DNA from: an uncultured Bacteroidota bacterium
GTDB taxonomy: Bacteria; Bacteroidota; Bacteroidia; Bacteroidales; UBA12481
Direction of reading: 5' to 3'
DNA: 64,000 bases
Assembly (NCBI GenBank): GCA_903851365.1
Contig: CAINOB010000103.1
Span: 154,215-218,214, forward strand
Numbering within the stretch: the stretch's first letter is position 1; each line of letters starts with the position of its first letter. Shown piece by piece: positions 16,878-27,030 of the stretch. The notes below the pieces were generated by a model. The model did no database searches. It saw only the letters and a program-made list of their open reading frames with translations, and had not been told where the DNA came from. The translations under genes were made by a program, and so were the position numbers.

Positions 16878-18521
16878 ATGAACAGATCTGAAAAAATTAA
16901 ACAACTACCGCTGAGCCAATGGGATCTCCTCGTTATTGGCGGCGGCATTACCGGAGCCGGAATTGCCCTCGATGCGGCCTCCCGTGGTTTGAAAACCGCC
17001 CTGGTTGAGAAACATGATTTTGCCTCCGGAACGAGCAGCAAGTCTACCAAGCTGGTGCATGGCGGGTTGCGCTACCTCAAACAGCTTGAATTTGCCCTGG
17101 TCAGCGAAGTGGGCCGCGAACGTGCTATCGTCCATAAAAATGCGCCCCACTTGGTAATTCCTGAAAAAATGCTGATGCCTCTGATCAAAGGCGGAACCTA
17201 CGGAAGGCTCTCTTCTTCATTAGGATTGGAAGTGTATGATATCCTCGCGAATGTGCGAAAGGAAGATCGCAGGCATATGCTGTCGAAGGAGGAAACCCTG
17301 GCCGTTGAGCCCCTCCTGAATGAGATGACTTTGCTTGGATCGGGATATTATTCGGAATATCGTACCGATGATGCCAGGCTGACGATCGAGCTGATCAAGG
17401 CTGCCCAGCGAAAGGGAGCCGTGTGCCTGAACTATTGCGAGGTTCAGTCGCTGACACATGAGGATGAAAAGATAACCGGCGTTGCGGCTATTGATCAAAT
17501 CGGCGGGGTATCCATGAATATCCAGGCAAAATATATCGTGAATGCCTGCGGCCCATGGGTTGACCATATCCGTAAAATGAACAATTCGCTGACCAAGAAA
17601 AGATTGCACCTGACGAAAGGGGTTCACATCGTACTGCCACATGAAAAGCTGCCGATAAAGAATTCGATCTATTTTGATGTACCCGATGGTCGCATGATTT
17701 TTACCATTCCGAGGGGCCGTACCACCTATATCGGAACTACGGATACCGACTACAAAGGGGATCTCGACAGGATAGTTACGACAAAAGAAGATGCTCAGTA
17801 TCTTATAAATGCTTTAAATAATACTTTTCCCGGCATCAATCTAACGCTAAATGATGTTGAATCGAGCTGGGCAGGAATCCGCCCACTGATCCATCAGGGC
17901 GGTAAATCGGCGTCGGAAATTTCCCGGAAAGATGAAATATTTGAAGCTCCCGACGGACTTATTTCCATTGCCGGGGGTAAGCTCACAGGATACCGCAAGA
18001 TGGCCCAAAAAACGGTTGATCTGGTTGTTAAACGATTCGAAAAACTGGAAGACGTGAAATTTGGCCCCTGCACCACGCGCCATATTCCCCTTACCGAAGA
18101 TCCATTATGGAACGAGGAGGAGGTTGGATATTATAAAGGAGTGGTGGCCCAGAAACTTAGTGATATTGGATTGCCTGATTATTATGCCGGGTACCTGGTG
18201 GCTAATTATGGAAAGCAGACTGATCAGATAATCAGTGGGGTAAGTCAATTTACTGATTCTGCCAAAGAGGAGGCCCTGATCCGTTCGGAATTGAAATTCT
18301 GCATGGAGAATGAAATGGTGTGCTCAAGCACCGACTTCTTCGATCGCCGAACAGGAAGATTGTCGTTCGACATTGACCGGGTGATCGAATTTAAAAAAGC
18401 GGTGATCAGGGATTTATCGGAATATCTTGGGTGGTCCGACAAGCAGACTAAAGCAGATGAAATTCTGCTTGAAACAAAATTAAGTGATGTGGTTGCTTTC
18501 CGGAACGGACAATCAGCTTAA
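16878..18521 (+). CDS. glpD: Glycerol-3-phosphate dehydrogenase, FAD-dependent
   Basis: The 547-residue protein has an N-terminal dinucleotide-binding GGGITGAGIALDAASRG followed by the GlpD signature GTSSKSTKLVHGGLRYL (residues about 50-70) and a C-terminal helical domain. It oxidises glycerol 3-phosphate to dihydroxyacetone phosphate and passes electrons to the quinone pool at the inner membrane. It completes the glpF-glpK-glpD set. Its last nine bases overlap the end of the convergent aldolase/SDR gene. The start is ATG 16878, right after a heptamer array and without a Shine-Dalgarno sequence. Confidence 0.94.
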   Translation: MNRSEKIKQLPLSQWDLLVIGGGITGAGIALDAASRGLKTALVEKHDFASGTSSKSTKLVHGGLRYLKQLEFALVSEVGRERAIVHKNAPHLVIPEKMLMPLIKGGTYGRLSSSLGLEVYDILANVRKEDRRHMLSKEETLAVEPLLNEMTLLGSGYYSEYRTDDARLTIELIKAAQRKGAVCLNYCEVQSLTHEDEKITGVAAIDQIGGVSMNIQAKYIVNACGPWVDHIRKMNNSLTKKRLHLTKGVHIVLPHEKLPIKNSIYFDVPDGRMIFTIPRGRTTYIGTTDTDYKGDLDRIVTTKEDAQYLINALNNTFPGINLTLNDVESSWAGIRPLIHQGGKSASEISRKDEIFEAPDGLISIAGGKLTGYRKMAQKTVDLVVKRFEKLEDVKFGPCTTRHIPLTEDPLWNEEEVGYYKGVVAQKLSDIGLPDYYAGYLVANYGKQTDQIISGVSQFTDSAKEEALIRSELKFCMENEMVCSSTDFFDRRTGRLSFDIDRVIEFKKAVIRDLSEYLGWSDKQTKADEILLETKLSDVVAFRNGQSA

Positions 18522-20483
18522 CATTACCTGTCCGCCTGTCACGGGAATGGCCTGACCAGTCTCGTATTCCTGTTCAATTACGTAATAAATGGCCTTCATT
18601 ACATCTTCAACCGTGCACCCCCTGCCTGCAGGGACCTGCTTTTCATAAAACCGCTTTACGTCATCAACAGTTTTGGCATTTGGTACTTTACCGGAGTTTA
18701 GATATTGCACAAATAAGCCTCTTTCGGGATCTGACCACAGTGGCCCATCGAAGAAATTGCCGGGACAGATCGAGTTTACTTTAATGTGATATTCAATAAG
18801 TTCAAGTGCAAAAGATTGTGTCAGCCCAACACCGCCGAATTTCCCCCCTGCATAAGCAAAGTTTTTCTTGCTGCCTTTTAACCCTGATTTGGAATTTATC
18901 TGGATGATATCGGTAAAATAACCCTGCTTGTATTTGGATTGGGTTTTAAGTACTGCAGATGCATATTTCGCACCTAAAAAGTAACCGGTATAGTTAACCT
19001 TGGTCATGAGCTCAAAAATCTCCGGAGTCATGTCTTCCAAACTGCCGGCATGGAGGATACCAGCATTGCTGATGAACACATCGAGTCCGCCAAATTCTGA
19101 AACTGTGTTCCTCACAAGCTCCTGAACCGAGGAAGCCGATGATACATCAGTTTTAATGAAGATGGCTTTGTTATTTTTTGCTCCGTTATTCAATTCCTCG
19201 GCCAAAGCATATCCTTTGCTCTCATTGAGATCGGCGATAACAATGTTTGCACCCTGATGAAAAAGATCCTCGGCAATACCACCGCCAAATCCCTGGGCAG
19301 CTCCGGTAACTATGATGATCTTATTCATCACTTTACCGCTGGATGACCCGCGTGACATATTGTGCCGGTAGTTTTCGGATTCCCAGTTTTCTATAAAGGA
19401 AATCTGTTCATCTGTCAGGAAATGCGGTCCGCCAAAAGCCTGACTCAGATAACTTATCTTCATCAGATCCTCAAACACATCGAGCAGGATATCAACCATT
19501 TTGATGCTCTCATCCGCAGCGATCAGTCCAATCCCGTTAATCAGAATTATCTTCGGTGCGCTTCCGTAATCTGACCGGTATTGCGCCAGCTTGAGCTTGA
19601 ATTCTTCAATGATCGCGGCCGGGTTGCCCAAAGATTCAACATATAGCGGTATCGCTTTGCAATACACTATATTATCGGGCGTGAAGGGCAAAGAAACCAT
19701 CTCAGCCATTTTCTGGTCAGCAGTAAAATGTTTGATCAGTTCGTTTTGCCTCACCTTAATGATTTTTGTTCCCGTTTCGGATAATAGCATCCGGATAGCC
19801 GGGAGTACTTCAATGGATTTTTCCTCCTGTGGAATCGGGCTGATATCGAATTCGTAAGAATTTAATCCATTAACGATATTCAGGCATTTTTCGTAAAGTC
19901 GGGATACTTCTTCACACGTGTCGGCACTGATAAAGACACCGTGATTTTGAACCAGGATGATTGATGGATCTTTGGAGAATTTCTTTCTGTATTCAGATAT
20001 TTCAGATTCAAGCTTTTTAAAAAGGACATATCCGGGATCGATATATTCAACGTACAGGACATCGCCCGGAAAATTCTTTTTAATGACCTCCTTGCAATCC
20101 ACACTGCACAACATTGCATTCAAACGTGTAGGATGCGTGTGAATCACATACTTGTATCTTATCAGGTGATGCAGTGGAGTTTCGACCGAAGGCCGCAGGT
20201 TGCGTTCATTGTCGATGCAGCTTTTCATAAGCCCTGCGATAATCATCTGATCGCGCTGATAGGAATTTTCGGGGAAGGAACCCGAAAAAAGCTCGTCCAA
20301 GGAATGCCTGTTGAGTTTTATAAGTCCTTGTTCAGTAAGGCTGCCCAGTTGCGTGCCGCTTGCTTTTACGAAAAGAAAATTTTCATCTTTCCAGGAGGTA
20401 TTGCCTCCGCCACCGATAACAAACTCATTGTTTTTACCGTAGAGATGTGATATTTCGAGAAGATCAGCAACCGACTTTTCCAT
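18513..20483 (-). CDS. Class II aldolase / short-chain dehydrogenase fusion protein
   Basis: The 656-residue protein is bimodular. Residues 1-200 form a class II aldolase/adducin domain with the zinc motif HTH (115-117) and QNHGVF (His181). After a 190-residue linker domain, residues 385-656 form an SDR with TGAAQGFG (393-400), SNAG (472-475), Ser531/533 and Y544xxxK548. The SDR tail (KFGGVGLTQS, the PAGRGC segment, TGQAIPVTGGQV) reads like sorbitol-6-phosphate 2-dehydrogenase (SrlD/SorD). Fusions of this shape are known as rhamnulose-1-phosphate aldolase/lactaldehyde dehydrogenase, but no rhamnose isomerase or kinase is nearby. It is the last gene of the E2-E3-E1-PHP operon, four bases after the PHP gene. 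Confidence 0.85.
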   Translation of the reverse strand: MEKSVADLLEISHLYGKNNEFVIGGGGNTSWKDENFLFVKASGTQLGSLTEQGLIKLNRHSLDELFSGSFPENSYQRDQMIIAGLMKSCIDNERNLRPSVETPLHHLIRYKYVIHTHPTRLNAMLCSVDCKEVIKKNFPGDVLYVEYIDPGYVLFKKLESEISEYRKKFSKDPSIILVQNHGVFISADTCEEVSRLYEKCLNIVNGLNSYEFDISPIPQEEKSIEVLPAIRMLLSETGTKIIKVRQNELIKHFTADQKMAEMVSLPFTPDNIVYCKAIPLYVESLGNPAAIIEEFKLKLAQYRSDYGSAPKIILINGIGLIAADESIKMVDILLDVFEDLMKISYLSQAFGGPHFLTDEQISFIENWESENYRHNMSRGSSSGKVMNKIIIVTGAAQGFGGGIAEDLFHQGANIVIADLNESKGYALAEELNNGAKNNKAIFIKTDVSSASSVQELVRNTVSEFGGLDVFISNAGILHAGSLEDMTPEIFELMTKVNYTGYFLGAKYASAVLKTQSKYKQGYFTDIIQINSKSGLKGSKKNFAYAGGKFGGVGLTQSFALELIEYHIKVNSICPGNFFDGPLWSDPERGLFVQYLNSGKVPNAKTVDDVKRFYEKQVPAGRGCTVEDVMKAIYYVIEQEYETGQAIPVTGGQVMLS

Positions 20484-20487
20484 GCAG

Positions 20488-21714
20488 TTAGTTTTTTAGA
20501 AATTGGTGAACAACAGCTTTGCCAAGTTTAAGAATTTTTTCCCTTTCCTCCGGACCGAGGTTGATCCACCGGCCAACCTGGCTGTCTAATCCTTTCGACC
20601 TCAGGTATTGATGGGCCGCAATGATACAGGCACCATCGAAACTGATCCGTTTTAATTCATCGGTCAGCGGAACTAAATGGCGGCAGGAAACTGACAGAGG
20701 CGCCATATCCGGAGTATTATGCTCGGTGCCGAGCAGAATGATAAATCCTTTAAAGTGGAAAAACCGAACAAAATCTTCCAGGATAGATGAATCGTTTCTC
20801 CCGGGAATCAGCTCAATGCAAAAGATGTTTTTCTCAGTAAATCTTGCAAGGAGGGTTTCCTTGTCTGCCTCAAAATCTGTTATATTGCCTTTGGGATCGT
20901 CGAGTAAAACCGGGTAACACGGAATACCTCCGGCATGCTCAATGATCTCCATGACCGCATCAACACTGAGGAACGCATTTTCATCTTCTTCAATAAATGC
21001 TTTGCCCCCGGCTTTGAGTAAATTATTGCGAATCTCAATTTCAACCGATGAATCACTTTCCAGATTGGCTTTTGGTTCCTTGCCATCATAAAGCAAAGTG
21101 AGAAAAGCCAAACGGTCCTCCCTCGAGCTGAGCTTGTTGAAGATCGCAATCCTGAGCGCCTTGGCAATGTGTCGTTCCCTGACGAGTTCCCGGGCATAAT
21201 TCTTTCTGATTTCCTCAAAATCAAGATGAAGGTCCGATTGAAGCTCGCCAAGCAGTAAATTGGTTTTTTCGATCATACTTTTCACCTGACCCAAGCTTTC
21301 CTGAACTACCCTGGTAACCATTGCGGCGTGGCTATCATCGAGACTTTCAGGGAAGTCGAGTCCCTTGCCGCTGAAATAGGTGCGGCCGGGATTATTCGGG
21401 TCATTCACTCTGATGCCTTTTTTCTGAAGATCCCTGTCGAGTGCGATGAATTCGATGTTGAACAGCGGGAATACCCTGTTTTCAACTGCCTGATTATGAA
21501 ATTCCTCATATCCCCCGGTGGTATAAAAATCATTGATACCGAGGATTTTTATGTTTTCATTCCTGGCCATCTCAAAAATCGGAGCCACATCGGCAAATGC
21601 ACTGAAGGAATAAGGGGTGTGGATATGACCATTCACCTCATAAATCAAACCATCAGGAACAGTGGTGCCGGCAAGCTCGCCGGGTTCGGGAAAAAGTTTC
21701 AGGAAATTCTCCAT
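20488..21714 (-). CDS. PHP-domain protein of unknown substrate
   Basis: The 408-residue protein begins its fold with NGHIHTPYSFSAF (His30, His32), the first metal motif of PHP-type phosphoesterases, and has later His/Glu blocks (EHAGGIP, GTEHNTPD, AAHQY) compatible with a trinuclear site. A helical insertion (about 120-240) separates the early and late motifs, unlike the compact histidinol-phosphatase type. PHP domains usually hydrolyse phosphate esters. It is four bases from the genes on both sides in an operon with a 2-oxoacid dehydrogenase complex and an aldolase/SDR fusion, so it probably acts on a sugar-phosphate or related intermediate. This is inference. Confidence 0.72.
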   Translation of the reverse strand: MENFLKLFPEPGELAGTTVPDGLIYEVNGHIHTPYSFSAFADVAPIFEMARNENIKILGINDFYTTGGYEEFHNQAVENRVFPLFNIEFIALDRDLQKKGIRVNDPNNPGRTYFSGKGLDFPESLDDSHAAMVTRVVQESLGQVKSMIEKTNLLLGELQSDLHLDFEEIRKNYARELVRERHIAKALRIAIFNKLSSREDRLAFLTLLYDGKEPKANLESDSSVEIEIRNNLLKAGGKAFIEEDENAFLSVDAVMEIIEHAGGIPCYPVLLDDPKGNITDFEADKETLLARFTEKNIFCIELIPGRNDSSILEDFVRFFHFKGFIILLGTEHNTPDMAPLSVSCRHLVPLTDELKRISFDGACIIAAHQYLRSKGLDSQVGRWINLGPEEREKILKLGKAVVHQFLKN

Positions 21715-21718
21715 AGCA

Positions 21719-24187
21719 TCAAACTCCGTATTTATTTCTTCTGATCTGTTCGTTAGGGGTGATATTACTCGTAACCGTGTGACCTTTCAGCGGAATTATT
21801 CTTTCATGTATCGCATCCAGCAACCAGTCGGGCTGCGGGAAGAATGAATTTTCCATCTCATAGGCAGGAACAATCCAGTTTCGCGATCCCACCACAACGG
21901 GAGGTGCATCAAGATAATCAAAAGCAAGCTCGGTAATTGTCTGAGCCATCTCTTTCAGGAACGACCCACGAGTGGAGGCGTCGCTGGTCAGGAGAATCTT
22001 ACCGGTTTTCTTTACAGATGCTATAACGGGCTCATAATTAAATGGCGACAAGCTGCGGGCATCAATAATTTCGGCCGACAGGTTGTATTTTTCTTTCAGC
22101 AGGTCGGCAGCTTTTATGGCCGTATAAAGTGTTGATCCGATCGTCAGAATAGTGAGGTCATTACCCTCGCGTTTAACATCAGGTTCGCCGATAGGAATTT
22201 CATAATATCCTTCCGGAACACCACCTTCATGGAACATTTCGCCGATATCGTAAATTCTCTGACTTTCGAAGAAAATTACAGGGTCGGTTCCTTGCAGCGC
22301 CGAGTTCATCAATCCTTTTGCATCGTAGGGTGTAGCCGGAAAAACAACTTTTAATCCAGGGATGTGGGCAACCAGCGCTGACCAATCCTGTGAGTGCTGG
22401 GCACCGTATTTCGATCCGACGGATACACGCACCACGACCGGCATCTTGATTACGTTACCGCTCATCGACTGCCACTTGGGCAATTGGTTAAATACCTCAT
22501 CGCCGCAGCGGCCAAGGAAATCGCAATACATGATTTCAACCAGGGCACGGCCACCGCACATTCCATATCCAACAGCGGTTCCTACAATCGCGCCTTCAGA
22601 TATCGGGGAATTAAAAAGACGGTTATACGGAAGGGCCTCAGTAAGACCTTTGTAAACAGCAAAAGCGCCACCCCAATCGCGGTTTTCTTCACCATAGGCA
22701 ACGAGGGTCGGATCTTTGTAAAACCGATCAATTATGGCTTCAAAAATGCCGTCACGCAACTGGTATTGCTTCAGTTTGGAAACCGCTTTGCCATCTTTTC
22801 CAAGGTAAAAGCGTTCTTTGGTTTTAATTTGCTTCACCCTTGGGTTTTCTTCCATAGGCGTCAATACCTCGCAGATACCCTCTTCCATCCGGTCGACCGA
22901 CTGGTTCGAGAACATCATGTCGCTGATAGCCTCGGGATCTTTCACCAGGTTGAGTAATGGAGATGTTTTTTCATCGATCGTCAGTGTAAGTGTCTGTTTC
23001 ATTTCAGCAATCGTACCGGCGACGATGGCATCGAGCTGGTCGCGGGTGGCAATGCCAAAATTTACCAGATGATTACCGTATGAAACGATGCAGTCGGCTT
23101 TTTCCCAAGCCTCAATTTCTTCTTTCGAACGATAGGAAGAAGAATCAGAAGGGGAGTGCCCGCTGATCCTGTAAGTTAAAGTATCGAGAAGGGCCGGACC
23201 TTTACGGTCTTCCAGAATCTGTTTTTTTCTTTTAAAAGCATCGATAACAGCAAGTGGATTATATCCGTCGACACGTTCAGCGTGCATCATCTCGGGGTTA
23301 ACACCTGCGCCGATGCGGGCCAGAATATCATATCCCATGGTCTCGCCACAGGTTTGACCGCCCATACCATATTGATTGTTCATGAAATTGAACAGGATAG
23401 GCAGTCCGCCCTTAAATTCACCCTGCCAGAGCGTGCGGAACTGATCCATGGAGGCAAAACTTATGCCTTCCCACACAGGGCCGCAACCCATGGAAGCATC
23501 ACCGATATTACACACGATAATGCCCGATTTGCGGTTTACCTTTTTGTAAAGGGCCGCACCCACCGAGATGTCACCAGACCCACCAACGATAGCGTTATTC
23601 GGATAGACTCCGAACGGAGTGAAAAAGGCATGCATCGATCCGCCGAGGCCTTTGTTGAATCCGTTTTCGCGGGCAAAAATTTCTGCCAGCGTTCCATATA
23701 ACAGGAATTTTACCCCCAACTCTTTAATGTTTCCCTGATGACCATTTTCAACCACTTTTAAAGTGCTTCCGCCAAAGAAGTTTTTCATGATGTTCATCAA
23801 TCCGTTCTCGTCGAGTTGATGGATTGCGGAGAGCCCTTTAGCGAGGATCTCGCCGTGACTGCGGTGCGATCCGAATATGTAATCGCTGATATTCAGGTTG
23901 TAGGCCATTCCCACTGCGGAGGCTTCCTGCCCAATCGAAAGGTGGGCTGGTCCGGGATGGTTGTACTTGATGCCGAAATATTCATTGGTCGTTTTGATTT
24001 TATTCAGCATGACTTCAAATTCGCGGATGATTACCATATCGCGATAAATCCGGATAAAATCGTCGGTAGTGAATAGTTCTTTTTCTTGCTCGATGTTCTT
24101 ATTGTACTGATTAACAGGAATTTTACCAAAAGTAATCTGGCTGGGTTTTCTCACCTTCGCTGGATCTATATTCTGAATCTTTGGCAT
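21719..24187 (-). CDS. 2-oxoacid dehydrogenase E1, fused alpha and beta subunits
   Basis: The 822-residue protein joins both E1 subunits. Residues about 40-430 are the alpha part, with the thiamine diphosphate motif at [13 protein letters not shown] (229-241) and NNQYG downstream. Residues about 463-815 are the beta part ([47 protein letters not shown]). Together with E2 and E3 it would decarboxylate a 2-oxo acid and transfer the acyl group to lipoyl-E2. Such fused E1 proteins occur for branched-chain and acetoin/pyruvate-type complexes; the substrate cannot be read from sequence. It lies downstream of the E3 gene by 24 bases. Confidence 0.9.
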   Translation of the reverse strand: MPKIQNIDPAKVRKPSQITFGKIPVNQYNKNIEQEKELFTTDDFIRIYRDMVIIREFEVMLNKIKTTNEYFGIKYNHPGPAHLSIGQEASAVGMAYNLNISDYIFGSHRSHGEILAKGLSAIHQLDENGLMNIMKNFFGGSTLKVVENGHQGNIKELGVKFLLYGTLAEIFARENGFNKGLGGSMHAFFTPFGVYPNNAIVGGSGDISVGAALYKKVNRKSGIIVCNIGDASMGCGPVWEGISFASMDQFRTLWQGEFKGGLPILFNFMNNQYGMGGQTCGETMGYDILARIGAGVNPEMMHAERVDGYNPLAVIDAFKRKKQILEDRKGPALLDTLTYRISGHSPSDSSSYRSKEEIEAWEKADCIVSYGNHLVNFGIATRDQLDAIVAGTIAEMKQTLTLTIDEKTSPLLNLVKDPEAISDMMFSNQSVDRMEEGICEVLTPMEENPRVKQIKTKERFYLGKDGKAVSKLKQYQLRDGIFEAIIDRFYKDPTLVAYGEENRDWGGAFAVYKGLTEALPYNRLFNSPISEGAIVGTAVGYGMCGGRALVEIMYCDFLGRCGDEVFNQLPKWQSMSGNVIKMPVVVRVSVGSKYGAQHSQDWSALVAHIPGLKVVFPATPYDAKGLMNSALQGTDPVIFFESQRIYDIGEMFHEGGVPEGYYEIPIGEPDVKREGNDLTILTIGSTLYTAIKAADLLKEKYNLSAEIIDARSLSPFNYEPVIASVKKTGKILLTSDASTRGSFLKEMAQTITELAFDYLDAPPVVVGSRNWIVPAYEMENSFFPQPDWLLDAIHERIIPLKGHTVTSNITPNEQIRRNKYGV

Positions 24188-24211
24188 TTTAAATATTGTT
24201 ATGAATGATTT

Positions 24212-25567
24212 TTAATTTTCAAAAGTGAAAGCGGTTTCCTTGAAGATCTCGGAGACGGTGGGATGGGGGAACACAATCTGTTCCACATCGCTCACCCGCA
24301 TTTGCATCTCGATCATGATTGCAGCGCCAAAGATCATTTCAGAAGCCGGGTTGCCGATCATGTGAACCCCGAGAACTTCGTTGTATTTTTCTCCGGTCAG
24401 TATCTTGATCAGTCCGTTCTTCCCCTCATTTTCCACTACAAACCGGCCTGCATAAGCCATCGGCAGGGTACGGACTTTATAAGCGATATTTTTAGCTTTT
24501 GCTTCCTCTTCTGTCAGTCCGACGGAGGCAATTTCGGGATTGGTATAAACGATTGATGGTATAGCGTTGTACCGCATCCTGTCGGGAATTCCGCAAATAT
24601 TGTTGATCGCCACTTCACCTTCACGGCTGGCGGTATGGGCCAGCAGGGAAAATCCTGTGATATCACCGGCGGCGTAAACATTTGGAATATTCGTCCGGCA
24701 GCGGTCATCAATTTTCACCCCGCCGCGAAGAACCTCAACACCCAGAGCTTCCAGGTTCATTCCATCGACCACTGGCTTTCGTCCAACGCTAACCAGAATC
24801 TCCTCACTGACAATGCTCTCTGTTTTGCCGTTTCTTTCAAACAATACCTCTTTGCCTTTTATTTCGATGACCTTTGAGCCCAGGTAAAATTCAATTCCTT
24901 TTTTCTCGAATTCCTTCCGGAGCATCACGCTCATTTCCTTGTCGGTAGGCCCAAGAATCTCATCAAGCATTTCAATTACTGATACCTTACACCCCATGCT
25001 GTTAAAGAAGCTTGCAAATTCCATCCCGATCACCCCGCCGCCAATAATAGTCAGCGAGCCAGGTACAGATTGAATTTCCAGGATCTCCCGGTTAGTCATT
25101 ACCTCTTCTCGTACCAATCCTTTTATCGGTGGTATAAAGGCTTCGGAACCGGTAGCAAGAAGAATATTCCGGCACTCATAAATCTGTTCCTGACATTTTA
25201 TTTTGATATGGTCGGTCGCCCGTTCCGCGATTTCGGCTGTGGCGAAAACCACTTCCACTTTTCCATGTTTCAACGCTGCCCCGATTCCGGCAACCAGTTT
25301 TGCGACCACCTTATTTTTCCGCTGCATGATTTTGGCGAAATCATAGGTCACCTCGCTGCAGTTGATGCCGTATTTAGCACCTTCTTTGGCATGATCATAC
25401 AGTTTGGCCGAATAGAGTAGCGTTTTGGTTGGGATGCATCCTTCGTTCAGGCAAACGCCACCTAGTTTTTTCTTGTCAAACAAAACCACAGTTAATCCCT
25501 TTTGGGAAGCTCTTTCTGCAGCCACATATCCTGCAGGGCCTCCGCCGATGATTCCTACATCATACAT
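24212..25567 (-). CDS. lpd: Dihydrolipoyl dehydrogenase (E3) of the catabolic operon
   Basis: The 451-residue flavoprotein has the FAD site GGGPAGYVAA, the redox-active disulfide GGVCLNEGCIPTK, a second dinucleotide site GGGVIGMEFA and the C-terminal dimer motif HPTVSE carrying the active-site His. It reoxidises dihydrolipoyl-E2 with NAD+. Its place between the E2 and E1 genes shows that it serves this particular complex. A second lpd gene, at 43005-44396, is more divergent and next to uvrA, so the cell has at least two. Confidence 0.94.
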   Translation of the reverse strand: MYDVGIIGGGPAGYVAAERASQKGLTVVLFDKKKLGGVCLNEGCIPTKTLLYSAKLYDHAKEGAKYGINCSEVTYDFAKIMQRKNKVVAKLVAGIGAALKHGKVEVVFATAEIAERATDHIKIKCQEQIYECRNILLATGSEAFIPPIKGLVREEVMTNREILEIQSVPGSLTIIGGGVIGMEFASFFNSMGCKVSVIEMLDEILGPTDKEMSVMLRKEFEKKGIEFYLGSKVIEIKGKEVLFERNGKTESIVSEEILVSVGRKPVVDGMNLEALGVEVLRGGVKIDDRCRTNIPNVYAAGDITGFSLLAHTASREGEVAINNICGIPDRMRYNAIPSIVYTNPEIASVGLTEEEAKAKNIAYKVRTLPMAYAGRFVVENEGKNGLIKILTGEKYNEVLGVHMIGNPASEMIFGAAIMIEMQMRVSDVEQIVFPHPTVSEIFKETAFTFEN

Positions 25568-25589
25568 ATTGGTTCAGCTTTTTGTTTGG

Positions 25590-26927
25590 TTAAATAGTTA
25601 CATCCAGGTTTTCAATTTCAAGCCTGATTTCCCGCAGAAAAGCAGATGCCGGAGCACCATCAAGCGCCCTGTGATCATAGGTCAGCGATAGTCCGATGAA
25701 TGGAACAAATCCGAAAACACCGTTCCCCAGGTCAGTTGGCCGGTTAATGATGGTATTAACCCCCAGGATGGCTACCTGAGGTAAATTAATCACCGGAGTA
25801 AACAGCTCAACACCATAGGCGCCAAGGTTTGAAACTGAGAATGTAGCAGCCTCGCTGGCAAGAAGTTCAGGATTGACGTTGCCTTTTTTGCAACTGTTTG
25901 CCACGGATTTTAACTGAGCGGCCAAATCCCGGATCGAGAGATTATCCGCATTCCTTACCACCGGCACCATTAATCCCCTTTCGGTATCTACGGCCAGGCC
26001 CAGATGAACTTTTTTAAATATCCGTAGGCTATCACCCAGGAAATGGCAATTTGCCATTGGGTGTTTTTGCAGGGCCCTGATCACCGCATAACAAACGAGA
26101 TCGTTGATGGTGATATTTTCGCCACCGCTTTTTTCGTATGTTTCTTTTGCTTTTCTTCTTAGTTCCAGCAATTTTCTTGCATCTGCGCTGGTGTGGTGAG
26201 TAAGCTGAGCGGAGTTTTGCAGCGACTCGTGCATTTTGGCAGCGATAATCTTCCGCATGTTGGAAAGTTTTCTGATCTCGGTTTCTTCGCCGGCAACTGG
26301 TGTCTGTGACAAAAGGTCGTACGACGTAACCCTGTTTCCGACGCCAGTTCCCATATCTGGGATGAACTTCCCGGCTTCACCGGCAATCCCTTTAGCCAGC
26401 GGGGTGGATGGTGACCGTAATTCCGCAGCTCGAAGAATATCCTGTTCGATAATCCTGCCCTCCGGACCCGTACCTCCAATATTTTCAATGTTGATCCCGA
26501 ATTCCTGCGCTTTTTTTCTTGCTCTTGGTGATATTTTTATCTCACCTGCTGATGTTGGCGTCAAGGCAACTTCATATGCCGGTATTTCTATTATACTCCT
26601 CGCCTCCTCACCATTCTGCTCTTTTTTTTCACCGATCTCCTCTTTTTTCTCACCAATTGGCTCACCACCGAAGGAGTCGACAGGTTCACCAGCGATTCCG
26701 ATTACTGCGACGATGTTTAAGACAGGTACTTCATCGCCTTCGGCATAAAAACGCTTCAGCAGGATTCCTTCAGATTCTGCTTCACATTCGAAGGCCGCTT
26801 TGTCAGTCTCATAACTGAAAAGGATATCCCCTTTTTTAATCTCGTCCCCTTCCTTTTTATTCCAGTTGCTGATAATGCAGCTCTCGACGGATTGGCCCTG
26901 ACGGGGCATGATAACAGGATTAGCCAT
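25590..26927 (-). CDS. 2-oxoacid dehydrogenase E2, dihydrolipoamide acyltransferase
   Basis: The 445-residue protein has one N-terminal lipoyl domain with the lipoylated Lys43 in ETDKAAFE, a Glu/Lys-rich linker (about 85-110), a peripheral subunit-binding domain (ISPRARKKAQEFG, about 130-165) and a catalytic domain ending in the active-site DHRALDG. It forms the core of the complex with the downstream E3 and E1 proteins. It is the first gene of the minus-strand operon. A -7-like box lies 47 bases upstream and a HutC-type operator sits further up in the intergenic region. Confidence 0.92.
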   Translation of the reverse strand: MANPVIMPRQGQSVESCIISNWNKKEGDEIKKGDILFSYETDKAAFECEAESEGILLKRFYAEGDEVPVLNIVAVIGIAGEPVDSFGGEPIGEKKEEIGEKKEQNGEEARSIIEIPAYEVALTPTSAGEIKISPRARKKAQEFGINIENIGGTGPEGRIIEQDILRAAELRSPSTPLAKGIAGEAGKFIPDMGTGVGNRVTSYDLLSQTPVAGEETEIRKLSNMRKIIAAKMHESLQNSAQLTHHTSADARKLLELRRKAKETYEKSGGENITINDLVCYAVIRALQKHPMANCHFLGDSLRIFKKVHLGLAVDTERGLMVPVVRNADNLSIRDLAAQLKSVANSCKKGNVNPELLASEAATFSVSNLGAYGVELFTPVINLPQVAILGVNTIINRPTDLGNGVFGFVPFIGLSLTYDHRALDGAPASAFLREIRLEIENLDVTI

Positions 26928-26973
26928 GAATAACTTATTATTACATGTTAATGAAACGAATAGAAATGTTTTT

Positions 26974-27003
26974 CAAAAATACTTATATTTGTTGATAAAT
27001 CGA
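26974..27003 (-). promoter_or_regulatory. Candidate promoter of the E2-E3-E1-PHP-aldolase/SDR operon
   Basis: On the minus strand TATTTTTG (26974-26981) matches TAnnTTTG. Nineteen bases upstream is TCG (27001-27003), one mismatch from TTG. The spacing equals that of the tRNA-Pro and lpd promoters. The leader to ATG 26927 would be about 40 bases. Confidence 0.4.
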
Positions 27004-27012
27004 TTAGTTTTG
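26984..27012 (+). promoter_or_regulatory. Candidate -7 boxes for the gntR gene
   Basis: Two plus-strand matches to TAnnTTTG, TATATTTG (26984-26991) and TAGTTTTG (27005-27012), lie 28-56 bases before ATG 27040. Neither has a TTG at the right distance. They overlap the divergent promoter, so the two transcripts probably compete or are co-regulated. Confidence 0.3.
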
Positions 27013-27030
27013 ATAAAAAGATTTTAAACT

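Noticed and set aside
18513..20483. Rhamnose catabolic gene (rhamnulose-1-phosphate aldolase) as firm assignment
   Set aside because: The aldolase half fits, but no isomerase, kinase or rhamnose transporter is nearby, and the SDR half looks like sorbitol-6-phosphate dehydrogenase.
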